From the NCBI RefSeq assembly GCF_000382225.1, contig NZ_KB907814.1, forward strand, positions 32,268 through 96,267: a DNA stretch of 64,000 bases, given 5' to 3'. Shown in pieces: positions 15,745 through 24,871 of the stretch. Position 1 is the stretch's first letter. Each line of letters begins with the position of its first letter. Origin of the DNA: Hymenobacter aerophilus DSM 13606 (lineage in GTDB: Bacteria > Bacteroidota > Bacteroidia > Cytophagales > Hymenobacteraceae). Under the pieces are notes generated by a model. That model was not told where the DNA came from. It saw only the letters and a list, made by a program, of their open reading frames with translations, and searched no databases. Made by a program: the position numbers and the translations under genes.

Positions 15745-17108
15745 GCCACTTTTTGCCCTATCTGCTGGGCCGGCAGCTACGGGCCGTGTTCTGGCCTCCG
15801 GCGGGCGAAGGCCGGGCGGCCACGCTGTTGCTTGGGCTGCTGGCGGCGGTTTATGGGCTGGGATTTGGCTATTTGCTGCGGCACCACGACAACTTACCAA
15901 CCGGCACCATGCCGATGCTGCTGGCGGGCATCAATACCATGCTTTTCGTGACCGTCCTGCTGGCCGATTTTCTGCCCTCGTACCGGGCCGTGCAGCGGCC
16001 GTTGCCCGAGCCAATGCCGGTGTCGGCGCGCCTGAACGCGGCAACGGCTTCCGTGCTCGATATCGTATCGGTGCGGCGGGGGCTGCTGCTGCTGTTTCTG
16101 CTGCTGGCGCTGGTTGCGGCCCCGGCGTTTTGGCGGCCGCTGGGCCTGGGTTTGCTGGTGTGGCTGAGCGCGGCGGCCCTGAGTTTCAACCTGCGGTTAC
16201 TACTGTCGATGCGGCGTTGGCGGCACCCGCTGTTCTGGTTGAATCTGTTGTGCCTGGGCGCGGCTGGGGCCTGGCTGGGCGGAGAATTCGCCTCCGCCAC
16301 CGGCCTGCCAACCGGCGGGCTGGCTGCACTGGCCGTGGCCGGGCCGCTGCTGCTGTGGGTGGCGGCGCTGGCTTGGGTGGCGCCCTACTTCAGTGCCCGC
16401 TATATGCCCGACCAGGCCGATACGCCTGCTGCCGATGGCCGCTGGCTGGCCCGCCTTTCGCCCGAATGGAAAATGTATCTGCGCAAAACCCGGCCCGCGT
16501 TGCTGGTGGCTTTGGGATTCAAGGTAGCCATGATGGGGTGGTGCGCCTATATGGCCCACAGCTACGGCGGCGGCTCTACCAAGAGTCTGCTATACCTGGT
16601 GCTGCTGCCCGTGCTTAGCTTCACTTACGTCAACAACAACCTGCTGGGCTACCTCTGGACTGCCACGGCCGATGAGCTGGAGCGGCGGGGCCTTACAGGC
16701 AGGTTGCTGAGCCGGTATCTGCGGCTGACCGGAACCGTGGTGCTGGCTGACTGCCTGCTTTCGGTACTACTAATGCTGGTGCTGTTTCCCCGGACTATGT
16801 GGCCGCAACTGGGGGTGCTGCCGCTGGCGGCCAGCGCCCTTATGGCCCTCGGCATTTGGGGAAGCTTCTGGAAGGCCAAACGCATTGTTAAGAAGCTTGA
16901 TTTCAGCACCATGCGCAACAATTCTTCTAAGCTTGTCAGCATCTGCAGCGTTGCCGTAGCCGCCGCCCTGTACCTCATGCCCTGGTGGTGGGCGCGCATT
17001 GCCCTGGCGCTGGTAGTCACGCTCTCGGCCCTGATACCCGTGCGCCGCATTCTGAGCAACCACGGCCCCACCCGCCGGCAGCTCTGGCGGCGCCTGACGC
17101 ACGAGTAG
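15717..17108 (+). CDS. ABC transporter permease
   Basis: The 463-residue protein has 10 or more hydrophobic segments. The start ATG (MAHQSTGRLG) lies within the 3' end of the ATPase gene. A longer open frame reaches back to 14796, but that part is the out-of-frame shadow of the ATPase gene and is left out. Mid-protein YLRKTRPALLV and the C-terminal basic tail should face the cytoplasm. With 14980-15744 it would form an inner-membrane exporter. No close named family recognised. Confidence 0.8.
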   Translation: MAHQSTGRLGHFLPYLLGRQLRAVFWPPAGEGRAATLLLGLLAAVYGLGFGYLLRHHDNLPTGTMPMLLAGINTMLFVTVLLADFLPSYRAVQRPLPEPMPVSARLNAATASVLDIVSVRRGLLLLFLLLALVAAPAFWRPLGLGLLVWLSAAALSFNLRLLLSMRRWRHPLFWLNLLCLGAAGAWLGGEFASATGLPTGGLAALAVAGPLLLWVAALAWVAPYFSARYMPDQADTPAADGRWLARLSPEWKMYLRKTRPALLVALGFKVAMMGWCAYMAHSYGGGSTKSLLYLVLLPVLSFTYVNNNLLGYLWTATADELERRGLTGRLLSRYLRLTGTVVLADCLLSVLLMLVLFPRTMWPQLGVLPLAASALMALGIWGSFWKAKRIVKKLDFSTMRNNSSKLVSICSVAVAAALYLMPWWWARIALALVVTLSALIPVRRILSNHGPTRRQLWRRLTHE

Positions 17109-17123
17109 GCAGGTTTTTGCTGA

Positions 17124-17188
17124 CTGGCCAAACAGCAAAAAGCCCCTGACGTCCGCTCGGATGTCAGGGGCTTTTTGCGCTTGGCCAG
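17124..17188. terminator. Bidirectional terminator, long stem
   Basis: Arms 17124-17154 and 17159-17188 pair over about 30 bases. The core AAAAAGCCCCTGACATCC and its complement has T runs on both strands. It separates the convergent permease gene and the OmpA reading frame. Confidence 0.85.
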
Positions 17189-17212
17189 GCGCCGGCTTGC
17201 GCAGTTGCCGGA

Positions 17213-17539
17213 TTACTGTTTCACCAACTCCACGCGGCGGTTCTGGGCGCGGCCGGCTTCGGTGGCGTTGTCGGCCAGCGGCTGGGTCTGGCCGAAGCCG
17301 GCGGCCTGCAGACGGTTGGGGCTGATGCGGGCGGCGGTGAGGGCCGCTACCACCGATTGGGCGCGGGCCTCGGACAGCTGCTGGTTATGAGCGGCCGGGC
17401 CCACATTGTCGGTGTGGCCCTGCACGGCCAGGCGCAGCGCGGGGTTGCGGCGCAGCAGCGTAACCACCTCAGCAACCGTCGGCCCCGACTCGGGCCGGAT
17501 GGTGGCTTTATCCGTGTCGAAGTTCACGTAGAGCGCCAC
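17213..17539 (-). CDS. OmpA C-terminal peptidoglycan-binding domain (downstream half of split gene)
   Basis: The 108 residues encode a full OmpA-like domain: NFDTDKATIRPES, then VQGHTDNVG, then LSEARAQSVVAAL and NRRVELV. In relatives this domain binds diaminopimelate in peptidoglycan and is fused to an N-terminal lipoprotein region. Here the matching lipoprotein ends in the other frame at 17554, directly after an A9 run. The open frame of this half continues upstream through the A run (to about 17562), so the GTG at 17539 is probably not a natural start. A -1 slip at A9 would restore one protein of about 350 residues. Confidence 0.75.
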   Translation of the reverse strand: MALYVNFDTDKATIRPESGPTVAEVVTLLRRNPALRLAVQGHTDNVGPAAHNQQLSEARAQSVVAALTAARISPNRLQAAGFGQTQPLADNATEAGRAQNRRVELVKQ

Positions 17540-17553
17540 CCGGCCCTCGGCGT

Positions 17554-18264
17554 CTAGTTTTTTTTTAGCTCGTCGGCCGGAATCGTGGAGACCTGCTGGG
17601 GCATGGCGGCCCGCTCGGTAACGTTGATGTTCATGTAGGTTTCGCCGGGGTGTAGCTGAATCCAGACTTCTTTGTCCTTCTGCCGGATGACGTAGGTATC
17701 TACTTGATCACCAGAGCTAATACCACCACCGTTTTTATTGTATGCGTCGCGACCTACTTTCTCTACCGCCTCGCTGGGCAGCTCGCCCGACGACACCTGC
17801 ACGCCGCCCAGGTTTTTGATCAGGGTTTCGTAGTTGCGCTGCTGCATCAGCTCCGAAGTCTTCTTGGCTTCGTCAATCACCCGGTACTGGCGGCGCAGCA
17901 CTTTGCCTTCCACCGGAATCAGCTGCTTGCCATCGTACACGTAGCTGCGGTCGAACTCGTAGTAGGCGCTGTCGCTGGGGTTCGGGAATTTGTAGCCTTT
18001 CGGGCCGCTCACGTACGGAAACCGGCCCAGGTTGGCCGTAGAAACCGGCACTTTGCTCAAATCGAACGTGGCGGCGGCCGAGGCCGTACCTGTTTCGGCC
18101 GGGGTGGTTTCGGCAACTGTTTCGGTAGCGGCCGGCACTTCGGTGGTCGTTTCGGCGGCCACGTCGATGGGCTCTTCGGTGGCGGACTGGTCTTTGCTGC
18201 CGCAGCCGCTGAGCAGCGGGGCCAGCAGCGCGGCGGAAAGCAGGTAGCGGAAAGTATGCTTCAT
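17554..18264 (-). CDS. Lipoprotein, upstream half of split OmpA-family gene
   Basis: The 236 residues start at MKHTFRYLLSAAL, since the upstream ATG at 18303 would place extra residues before the signal. The lipobox LLSGC puts the lipid-anchored Cys at about residue 20. A Thr/Glu/Ala-rich linker (about 25-65) leads to a conserved region (VSTANLGRFPYVSGPKGYKF onward) known from Bacteroidota OmpA lipoproteins. It ends ELKKN then TAG immediately after nine A residues in the coding strand. Slipping back one base there would read ELKKKLDAEGR and continue into the OmpA domain. The protein would sit at the outer membrane or in the periplasm. Confidence 0.8.
   Translation of the reverse strand: MKHTFRYLLSAALLAPLLSGCGSKDQSATEEPIDVAAETTTEVPAATETVAETTPAETGTASAAATFDLSKVPVSTANLGRFPYVSGPKGYKFPNPSDSAYYEFDRSYVYDGKQLIPVEGKVLRRQYRVIDEAKKTSELMQQRNYETLIKNLGGVQVSSGELPSEAVEKVGRDAYNKNGGGISSGDQVDTYVIRQKDKEVWIQLHPGETYMNINVTERAAMPQQVSTIPADELKKN
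17555..17571 (-). other. A9 slippery run joining the two OmpA halves
   Basis: On the minus strand the sequence is GAGCTAAAAAAAAACTAGAC. The zero frame stops at TAG right after the run. A -1 shift, or a tenth A by polymerase slippage, enters the OmpA frame. It may be programmed slippage, a true mutation, or a homopolymer sequencing error. Confidence 0.7.
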
Positions 18265-18440
18265 AAACAAGGGAAGAAGAGTTGGAGCTTCAAAGAAAAG
18301 CATATTTGAATTAACCTATATGCAAGTGGCTGAAGGGTTGCGGAAACCGTGGGAAAACGCCGTTTTTTGCCCGACCTTTGCCCGCCCTTTGGGCACTGCT
18401 TTCTCTGACGTCTCACTCCTTTACTTTTCTTACCCCGCCG

Positions 18441-19277
18441 ATGGATTACGTTGAACTGCGCGTGCAAGCGCCCCGCGAGCTGGCCGACATTCTGGTAGCC
18501 GAGCTGGCCGAAGTGGGCTACAACACCTTCGAAGACAACGACGAAGGCTTCTGCGCCTACATCGACGAAGACCAGTTTTCGCCCGACGACGTGGCCGAAA
18601 TCATGGCCCGCTACCAGGGTATGGGCGAAGTGGAGTACGACCACCGCATCATCACGCGCCAGAACTGGAACGCCGAGTGGGAGAAGAACTTCGAGCCCTT
18701 GGTTATTGCCGAGCGCGTGTCGGTGCGGGCGCCCTTCCACGCGGCCCGGCCCGATCTGGCGCACGACATCGTGATTATGCCGCGCATGTCGTTCGGCACC
18801 GGCCACCACGACACCACGGCCCTCATGCTCACCAACCAGCTGGCCGTAAACCACCAGGGCCAGCGCGTGCTCGATATGGGCTGCGGCACCGGCATTCTGG
18901 CCGTGATGGCCGCTCAGCTCGGGGCCGCCGCGGTGCTGGCCGTGGATGTGGAGCCCTGGACGGCCGAAAACGCCGCCGACAACGCCCGCGAAAACAACGT
19001 GGAAGGCACCGTGGAAGCCCGCCTCGGCGACATTACCGCCCTCGAAGGCGAGGAACCGTTCGACATCATCCTGGCCAACATCAACCGCAACGTGCTGCTC
19101 GACGACATGCCGGCCTACGCCCGCTACCTCAAGCCCGGCGGCCCCATCCTGTTTTCGGGTTTCTACGAGGAAGACCTGGCCCAGATTCGGGCCGCCGCCG
19201 AGCAGGCCGGTTTCGTGTATGAAAGCCACCTGGTGCAGAACCACTGGGTGTCGGCCATTTTCCGGCAGCCGGCCTAG
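18441..19277 (+). CDS. prmA: Ribosomal protein L11 methyltransferase
   Basis: The 278-residue protein starts at ATG 18441 (MDYVELRVQAP); the open frame upstream lacks homology. The N-terminal substrate-binding domain (1-60) is followed by the linker QNWNAEWEKNFEP and a class I methyltransferase domain with SAM motif VLDMGCGTGILA (about 142), MSFGTGHHDTT before it and DIILANINRNVL after it. It trimethylates L11 using S-adenosylmethionine in the cytoplasm. A strong terminator follows. Confidence 0.96.
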   Translation: MDYVELRVQAPRELADILVAELAEVGYNTFEDNDEGFCAYIDEDQFSPDDVAEIMARYQGMGEVEYDHRIITRQNWNAEWEKNFEPLVIAERVSVRAPFHAARPDLAHDIVIMPRMSFGTGHHDTTALMLTNQLAVNHQGQRVLDMGCGTGILAVMAAQLGAAAVLAVDVEPWTAENAADNARENNVEGTVEARLGDITALEGEEPFDIILANINRNVLLDDMPAYARYLKPGGPILFSGFYEEDLAQIRAAAEQAGFVYESHLVQNHWVSAIFRQPA

Positions 19278-19289
19278 CCCGCCCGGCCT

Positions 19290-19323
19290 GCGGCCCCAAC
19301 CAGCTGGTTGGGGCCGCTTTTTT
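19290..19323 (+). terminator. Terminator of prmA
   Basis: GCGGCCCCAACCAG pairs with CTGGTTGGGGCCGC, followed by a T-rich run, 13 bases past the prmA stop. Confidence 0.9.
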
Positions 19324-19574
19324 GTTGGGGGAAGCCAGCAACTATCAGAATATAAGTAAAGTTGGGAAGAGTAGGAATGTAGCCGGAGCGCCCGCCAAAG
19401 CCCGCGGAAAGTGCCGGCTTTTACCGAAATTGTAGGCGGTTAGCTGACTTTGTGCGCGAAAAGCCCATCGGGGCAGGTGCGCCGCGTTGGCCGGCCAGAG
19501 TGCAATTTCGGGGTGCCGCCCCGGCTGCCGGGTGGCCCGGCCTACTACTAGTTGATTTGACGAAGACGCGACTC

Positions 19575-22500
19575 ATGATGAAGCAACGTGCTTTTACCTG
19601 GCTCTGGACCGTGTTATTAGGCGTGGGCCTGACGACGGCTCCGGCGCTGGCGCAGCAGAAGCCGGCTCCGGCCGCTAAACCCGGCGTGCCGGCCGCTGTT
19701 CCGGCGCCGGCGCCCAAGTTCGCGGGCAAGTTCAGCTCGGAGCCCGAGCAGTTTATGGTAGATGTGCAGGCGCTCATGGCTACCACCAAAAACGCCGCGG
19801 CCATTGCGGCCGGCACGCGCCTGCAGCAGGTGTGGGCCAGCAACCGCCTCACGGCCACCCAGCAGCGCTACATTGTGTCGCTGAGCCAGTACATGCTGGC
19901 GCGCAAGCTGCGGGCGCGGCCCCACTTCGAGGACTTTTTCACGGCCGTTGCGGCCGGCGCACTGGTGCAGAACCTGAGCGACGACCAGATGACCCAGCTG
20001 CTGAATACGGTGGGCAAAGCGCTGGAAAAAGAGTCGCCCGCCGACGCCGAGAAGTTCCTGGGCACGGCCGCCCGCTTCCTCGACACCAAGTTTCTGCACC
20101 GCTCGCGCTACAGCACGCTGCGCGTCGTGGGCGGGCAGTTCCGCTTCGCCTATAACGCCACCGACCTGCCCTCGTTTGCGCCGCCGGCCGCGCCGGCGCC
20201 CGCCGCCCCGGCAGCTGGTAAAACCGCCAAGAAAAGCAACGGCTGGGGCGATGATGACCCCTGGGCCACCGACGACGCGCCCGCCAAGAAAGGCGCCAAA
20301 CCCGCCGATTCGGGCTGGGGCGACGCCGGCGCGGCCTACGCCACCGGCGGCTACGCCATGCCGCCCACCCGCGGCGCGGTCATCCTCATCGAAAACGCCG
20401 ATTTGCTGCTGACCACGGCTTCCGACTCGGTGTACATTGCCAAAACCAGCGGCGCCGTGGTGCCGGCCCAGAGCCGCTTTGTGGGCTACGGCGGCACGTT
20501 TGCCTGGGAAGTGAACGGCAACCCCGTGTCGGCCGCGCTGGGTAGCTTCGATTTCGACATTACCAAGGCCGAGTTCATGGCCAACCCCGTTACGCTCACG
20601 TATCCGGCGGTGCTCGAAAACCCGGTGCAGGGCTGGCTGGCCTTCAAGAGCGTGCTGCGCAAGGCCGGCGACAAGAAGGACACCGGCTACCCGCGCTTCA
20701 TCTCGACCACCAACGACGCCCGCGTAAAAAACATCGGCGACAACATCCGCTACTTCGGCGGCTTCTCGCTGGCGGGCACCCAGGCCCTGTCGTCGTCGCT
20801 CGATGGCTCGCTTTCGCGCATCATCGTTGATGTAGCCGGCGTGCCCAAGTTCCGGGCCTCGTCGCGCTCCTACCAGTTGGGCGACTCGCTGATTACGGCC
20901 CAGCACGCGGCCATCACCATCTTCCAGGGCAAGAGCGACTCGGTGACCCACCCGGGAGTGAAGCTCAAGTACAACAAGGCCACCCAGCTGCTGCAGCTTA
21001 CCCGCGAGCAGGGCCTCTACAAGAACACGGCCTACTACGACTCCTACCACCAGATGGAGATTACGACCGAGCTGCTGAGCTGGCCGGTGCGCACGCCCTT
21101 CATCGATTTCTCTATCCTGACGGCCAAAAACCAGGTGGCCGCCGGCTTCGAGTCGAAGGAGTTCTACACCAACACCCGCTACCAGCAGATCAAAACCATC
21201 AACAAGCTGCACCCGCTGCAGATGATGGTGGGCTACAGCCTCGAAAACGGCAACAAGCGCCTGTTTACGGTGCAGGATGTGGCCACCTTCCGCAAGCTGA
21301 AGGTGGAAAACGTGCGCGCCGTGGCCGCCGGCCTGGCCCGCGACGGCTACGTGGGCTGGTACCCGCAAACCGACCAGGTGGTGCTGCTGCCCAAGGCCCT
21401 GCACTACGTGAACTCGTCGCGCGGCAAGAAGGACTACGACCACCTCTCGCTGAAAAGCCTTTCGCCCTCGGGCAAAAACGCCACCCTCGACCTGAATTCC
21501 AACGATTTGATTGTGCGCGGCGTCGACCGGTTCAACTTCTCCGACGACTCGGTGACCGTGTTCGTGAAGCCCGATTCGAGCATCGTGCGGATTCAGAAAA
21601 ACCGGGGTGTGCAGTTCGATGGCACGGTGGTGGCCTCGGCCTTTATCTTCAAGGGCAAGGAGTTCAAGTTCGATTACGACGGCTTCTACATCGATCTGGT
21701 GAAGATTGACTCCATCATCGTGAAGGGCAAGGGCTCGAAGGGCACGGCCATGAAGGCCCGCAAGGAGCTCGACTGGGCCCTGACCAACAAGAGCCGCACC
21801 TCGGCCGGCCGCCTCTACATCAACGCGCCCAACAACAAATCGGGCCGCAAGAAGCTGGGGGCCTACCCCTCGTTCGACGCCAGCACCGGCGCCTACGTGT
21901 TCTTCAACAAGCCCGAAGTGCTCGGCGGCGCCTACGACACGACGGTGTATTTCGACATTCCGCCCTTCAAGCTCGACTCGCTTAATAACAAGAACCGGGC
22001 GGCCGTGGGCTTCAAGGGCACGTTCGTGTCGGGCGGCATCATGCCCGATTTCAAAACCAAGCTCAGTATGCAGGACGACGGCTCGCTGGGCTTCGTGTAC
22101 GACGTGCCCAAGGCCGGTTTCCCGCTCTACGGCAACAAGGGCACGCTTTATAATAAGGTGAGCATGAGCAACCGCGGCCTGCAGGGCATCGGCAACATCA
22201 AGTACCTGACCGGCTCGTTCAACAGCGACCAGTTCATTTTTTATAAAGACTCGGTGGTGACGGTGGGCAAAACGGCCGCCATCCTGCCGGGCCCGCTGGG
22301 CGGCACCGAATTCGCGAAGGTGGATTTCCTGCCCGGCTACCAGATGAAGTGGGTGGTGCGCCAGGATTCGATGTACCTGACCACCCAGCGCAAGGGCGAA
22401 GCTTTCCGCATCTACGACGTAGCCTACGGCTTTAAGGGCACGCTCACGTACTCGCCGGGCGGCCTGCGCGGCGACGGCGTGATGGACGGCCCGCAGTCGT

Positions 22501-24752
22501 TTGTGCGCTCCACGGCCTTCCAGTTCAAGCCCACCCAGTACAGCGGCCAGCGGGCCACGTTCAACATCAAATCGGCCGAGGTGAACAAGCCGGCCCTGAC
22601 GGCCAACAACGTGAACTTCACCTACGACCTGAAGGCCGGCAACACCGAGTTTGCCCGCGAATCGTCGGACAACAAATCCAGCATCGACCTGCCCTACTCC
22701 GACTACCGCACGACGCTCTCGGGCGGCAAGTGGGATTTCAAGAAGAAGTTTGTGCAGCTGCGCGTGGCCCCCGGCGCCGACTCGTCGCGCTCCTACTTCT
22801 ACAGCACCCTGCCCGAGCAGCAGGGCCTGCGGTTCCAGGCCTCCACGGGCCAGTACGACCTGAGCCGCTACCAGCTGGTAGCCAACGGCGTACCCCACAT
22901 TGCGGCGGCCGATGCCTGGATTCTGCCCGACTCGAACCGCGTGTACGTGCTGCCCAACGCCCGCATGCGCGAGTTCAAAAACGCGGGCATCGTGATGGAC
23001 ACGCTGCAGAAGTACCACCAGCTGTACCAGGGCGAAATCCGGGTGACCTCGCGCACGGCCTTCAGCGGCAACGCCCTCTACAACTACAAAACGTCGGCCG
23101 ACTCGTTCGCCATCAAGTTTGCCAACTTCCGGGTTGACTCCACGGCCACGGCCGTGGCGATGAACACCGGCGGCAAAAAGGGCGTGACCAGCCTGCTCAA
23201 GCGCGGCCCCGATGCCAGCGGCGACGCCCCGGCCTCGCCGCCCACGCTGGCCGTGGCCACCATTGCCGCGGCCGACAAGTTCAACCTGGCCCCGCGCATC
23301 GGTTTTAGGGGCGGGGTGCTGATGAACTCGCAGAAGAAGGGTTTCTCGTTTGATGGCCAGGCCAAGCTCAACTTTGCCAAAGCGGCCTCATCGTCCGACT
23401 GGTTTGCCGTGCAGGACACCATCGACCCCAAGCGCATCCGCATTAAGCTGAACGGGCCCAAGGACGAAAGCGGCACGCCCATGCTTTCGGGCCTGTTTGT
23501 GTCGGAGAGTACGGGCAAGGTGTACCCGCTGTTTGTGGCCACCAAGCCCGGCGTGACGGACATGAACCTGTTTACGGTTGACGGTACGCTCAGCTACGAC
23601 CAGCGCCGCCGCCAGTACGCCATCAGCCGCCACAACTTCACCGACCCCGACATTTACGAGGGCTCGGTGCTGACGCTGCAGGACTCGACCGGCGCGCTCA
23701 ACTTCCGCGGCAAGCTCAACCTCATCACTTCCAATAAAGACTACACCCTGACCGCCGCCGGCCTGGGCTACGCCAAGCCCGACAGCGCCATTTATGATAT
23801 CGACACCTTTATGGCCTTCGATATTGTGCTGCCCGAAAAGGCGGTGGAGGCCATGGGCCAGGATTTGGCCACCGGCGCCCGCGGCAACCCCGAGGCCCTC
23901 AATACCAGCCTAAGCCAGCTGTACAAGGTGGGTGAAATTGGGGGCAACGCCGCGGCCCGCGACTACGCCACGCGCAAGAGCGGGGCGCTGTCGTTGCAGA
24001 AGCTGTCGGCCAAATTCCTGCACACGCTGGTGCTCAACCAGGTGAACATGCGCTGGGATGAGAAGCGCCGGGCCTGGTACTCGGTGGGCAAAATCGGCCT
24101 GGTGAGCGTGGGCAAGAAGGACATCAACGCGATGGTGGACGGCTACATCGAAATCAAGAAGGAAAGCACCGGCGACGCCGTGGACATTTACCTGGAGGCC
24201 GAGCCGCGCACCTGGTACTACCTCAAGTACAGCAACAACGTGCTGCTGGCCAAGGCCCAGCACGGCTCGTTCGATGAAATCATCGGCCTCAAGGCCAAGG
24301 GCGACTACAACACGGCCACCCAGTACGGTTTCTACCTCGGCGACGAGCAGGAAGTGCAGCTCTTCCTCAACCACTTCCGCAAGGACTACCTCAACGAAAC
24401 CACCAAGCGCAAAATCGACCTGACCCAGCCCGAGCCCACCGGCAACTTCGACTTTATGGAGGACACGGGCAAGAAGAAAAAGCGCAAGAAAAACGACCCC
24501 GTGGATGACGTGATGCAGGACACGCCGCCGGCCGAAGAAACCGGCCGCAAGGGCCGCAAGAAGAAGAAAGAGCCCGTCGATGAACCGGTGCCAGCACCTG
24601 TAGCAGCCCCGGCCGCCGACCCGGGCAAGAAAAAGAATAAGGACAAAGAAGCGGTTGAAGCCACGCCGCCCGCCGACGAGCCCCCGGTGGAGGACTCCAA
24701 AAAAGAGAAGAAGCGCAAGAAGAAAGCCGGCGACGACCCCTTCACCGACTAA
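19575..24752 (+). CDS. Very large secreted protein, conserved hypothetical
   Basis: The 1725-residue protein starts at the ATG giving MMKQRAFTWLWTVLL; the upstream open frame is not needed. A signal peptide ends near APALAQ (about 24). A helical region (about 45-190) is followed by an acidic, Trp-containing low-complexity patch (GWGDDDPWATDDAP, about 223-260). From about 270 to 1630 there are repeated beta-strand-rich units with recurrent YDV, FKG and SDS turns, suggesting a long beta-solenoid or several sandwich domains. The C-terminus (about 1635-1725) is a Lys/Pro/Glu-rich disordered tail with clusters such as KKKRKKND. No enzymatic motif seen. Likely periplasmic or surface-exposed; function unknown. 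Codon use matches the genome. Confidence 0.8.
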   Translation: MMKQRAFTWLWTVLLGVGLTTAPALAQQKPAPAAKPGVPAAVPAPAPKFAGKFSSEPEQFMVDVQALMATTKNAAAIAAGTRLQQVWASNRLTATQQRYIVSLSQYMLARKLRARPHFEDFFTAVAAGALVQNLSDDQMTQLLNTVGKALEKESPADAEKFLGTAARFLDTKFLHRSRYSTLRVVGGQFRFAYNATDLPSFAPPAAPAPAAPAAGKTAKKSNGWGDDDPWATDDAPAKKGAKPADSGWGDAGAAYATGGYAMPPTRGAVILIENADLLLTTASDSVYIAKTSGAVVPAQSRFVGYGGTFAWEVNGNPVSAALGSFDFDITKAEFMANPVTLTYPAVLENPVQGWLAFKSVLRKAGDKKDTGYPRFISTTNDARVKNIGDNIRYFGGFSLAGTQALSSSLDGSLSRIIVDVAGVPKFRASSRSYQLGDSLITAQHAAITIFQGKSDSVTHPGVKLKYNKATQLLQLTREQGLYKNTAYYDSYHQMEITTELLSWPVRTPFIDFSILTAKNQVAAGFESKEFYTNTRYQQIKTINKLHPLQMMVGYSLENGNKRLFTVQDVATFRKLKVENVRAVAAGLARDGYVGWYPQTDQVVLLPKALHYVNSSRGKKDYDHLSLKSLSPSGKNATLDLNSNDLIVRGVDRFNFSDDSVTVFVKPDSSIVRIQKNRGVQFDGTVVASAFIFKGKEFKFDYDGFYIDLVKIDSIIVKGKGSKGTAMKARKELDWALTNKSRTSAGRLYINAPNNKSGRKKLGAYPSFDASTGAYVFFNKPEVLGGAYDTTVYFDIPPFKLDSLNNKNRAAVGFKGTFVSGGIMPDFKTKLSMQDDGSLGFVYDVPKAGFPLYGNKGTLYNKVSMSNRGLQGIGNIKYLTGSFNSDQFIFYKDSVVTVGKTAAILPGPLGGTEFAKVDFLPGYQMKWVVRQDSMYLTTQRKGEAFRIYDVAYGFKGTLTYSPGGLRGDGVMDGPQSFVRSTAFQFKPTQYSGQRATFNIKSAEVNKPALTANNVNFTYDLKAGNTEFARESSDNKSSIDLPYSDYRTTLSGGKWDFKKKFVQLRVAPGADSSRSYFYSTLPEQQGLRFQASTGQYDLSRYQLVANGVPHIAAADAWILPDSNRVYVLPNARMREFKNAGIVMDTLQKYHQLYQGEIRVTSRTAFSGNALYNYKTSADSFAIKFANFRVDSTATAVAMNTGGKKGVTSLLKRGPDASGDAPASPPTLAVATIAAADKFNLAPRIGFRGGVLMNSQKKGFSFDGQAKLNFAKAASSSDWFAVQDTIDPKRIRIKLNGPKDESGTPMLSGLFVSESTGKVYPLFVATKPGVTDMNLFTVDGTLSYDQRRRQYAISRHNFTDPDIYEGSVLTLQDSTGALNFRGKLNLITSNKDYTLTAAGLGYAKPDSAIYDIDTFMAFDIVLPEKAVEAMGQDLATGARGNPEALNTSLSQLYKVGEIGGNAAARDYATRKSGALSLQKLSAKFLHTLVLNQVNMRWDEKRRAWYSVGKIGLVSVGKKDINAMVDGYIEIKKESTGDAVDIYLEAEPRTWYYLKYSNNVLLAKAQHGSFDEIIGLKAKGDYNTATQYGFYLGDEQEVQLFLNHFRKDYLNETTKRKIDLTQPEPTGNFDFMEDTGKKKKRKKNDPVDDVMQDTPPAEETGRKGRKKKKEPVDEPVPAPVAAPAADPGKKKNKDKEAVEATPPADEPPVEDSKKEKKRKKKAGDDPFTD

Positions 24753-24771
24753 CTGCACCGCAAGCGCAGCA

Positions 24772-24803
24772 AGACCCGCCGGCCCAGCCGGCGGGTCTTT
24801 TTG
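24772..24803 (+). terminator. Terminator of the giant gene
   Basis: AGACCCGCCGG and CCGGCGGGTCT form an 11-bp stem followed by TTTTTG, 20 bases after the stop. Confidence 0.9.
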
Positions 24804-24871
24804 TTGGGGCCGCGCGCCCGGCCGGCTGGCCCGCCGCGGCGGAATAGCACAGTTCTTGTTTTCGGCTTGCC

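Noticed and set aside
19617..23018. Minus-strand open frame of 1133 codons
   Set aside because: It lies fully within the giant secreted gene, is rich in His/Val/Arg/Gly as expected from antisense GC-rich codons, and shows no domain.
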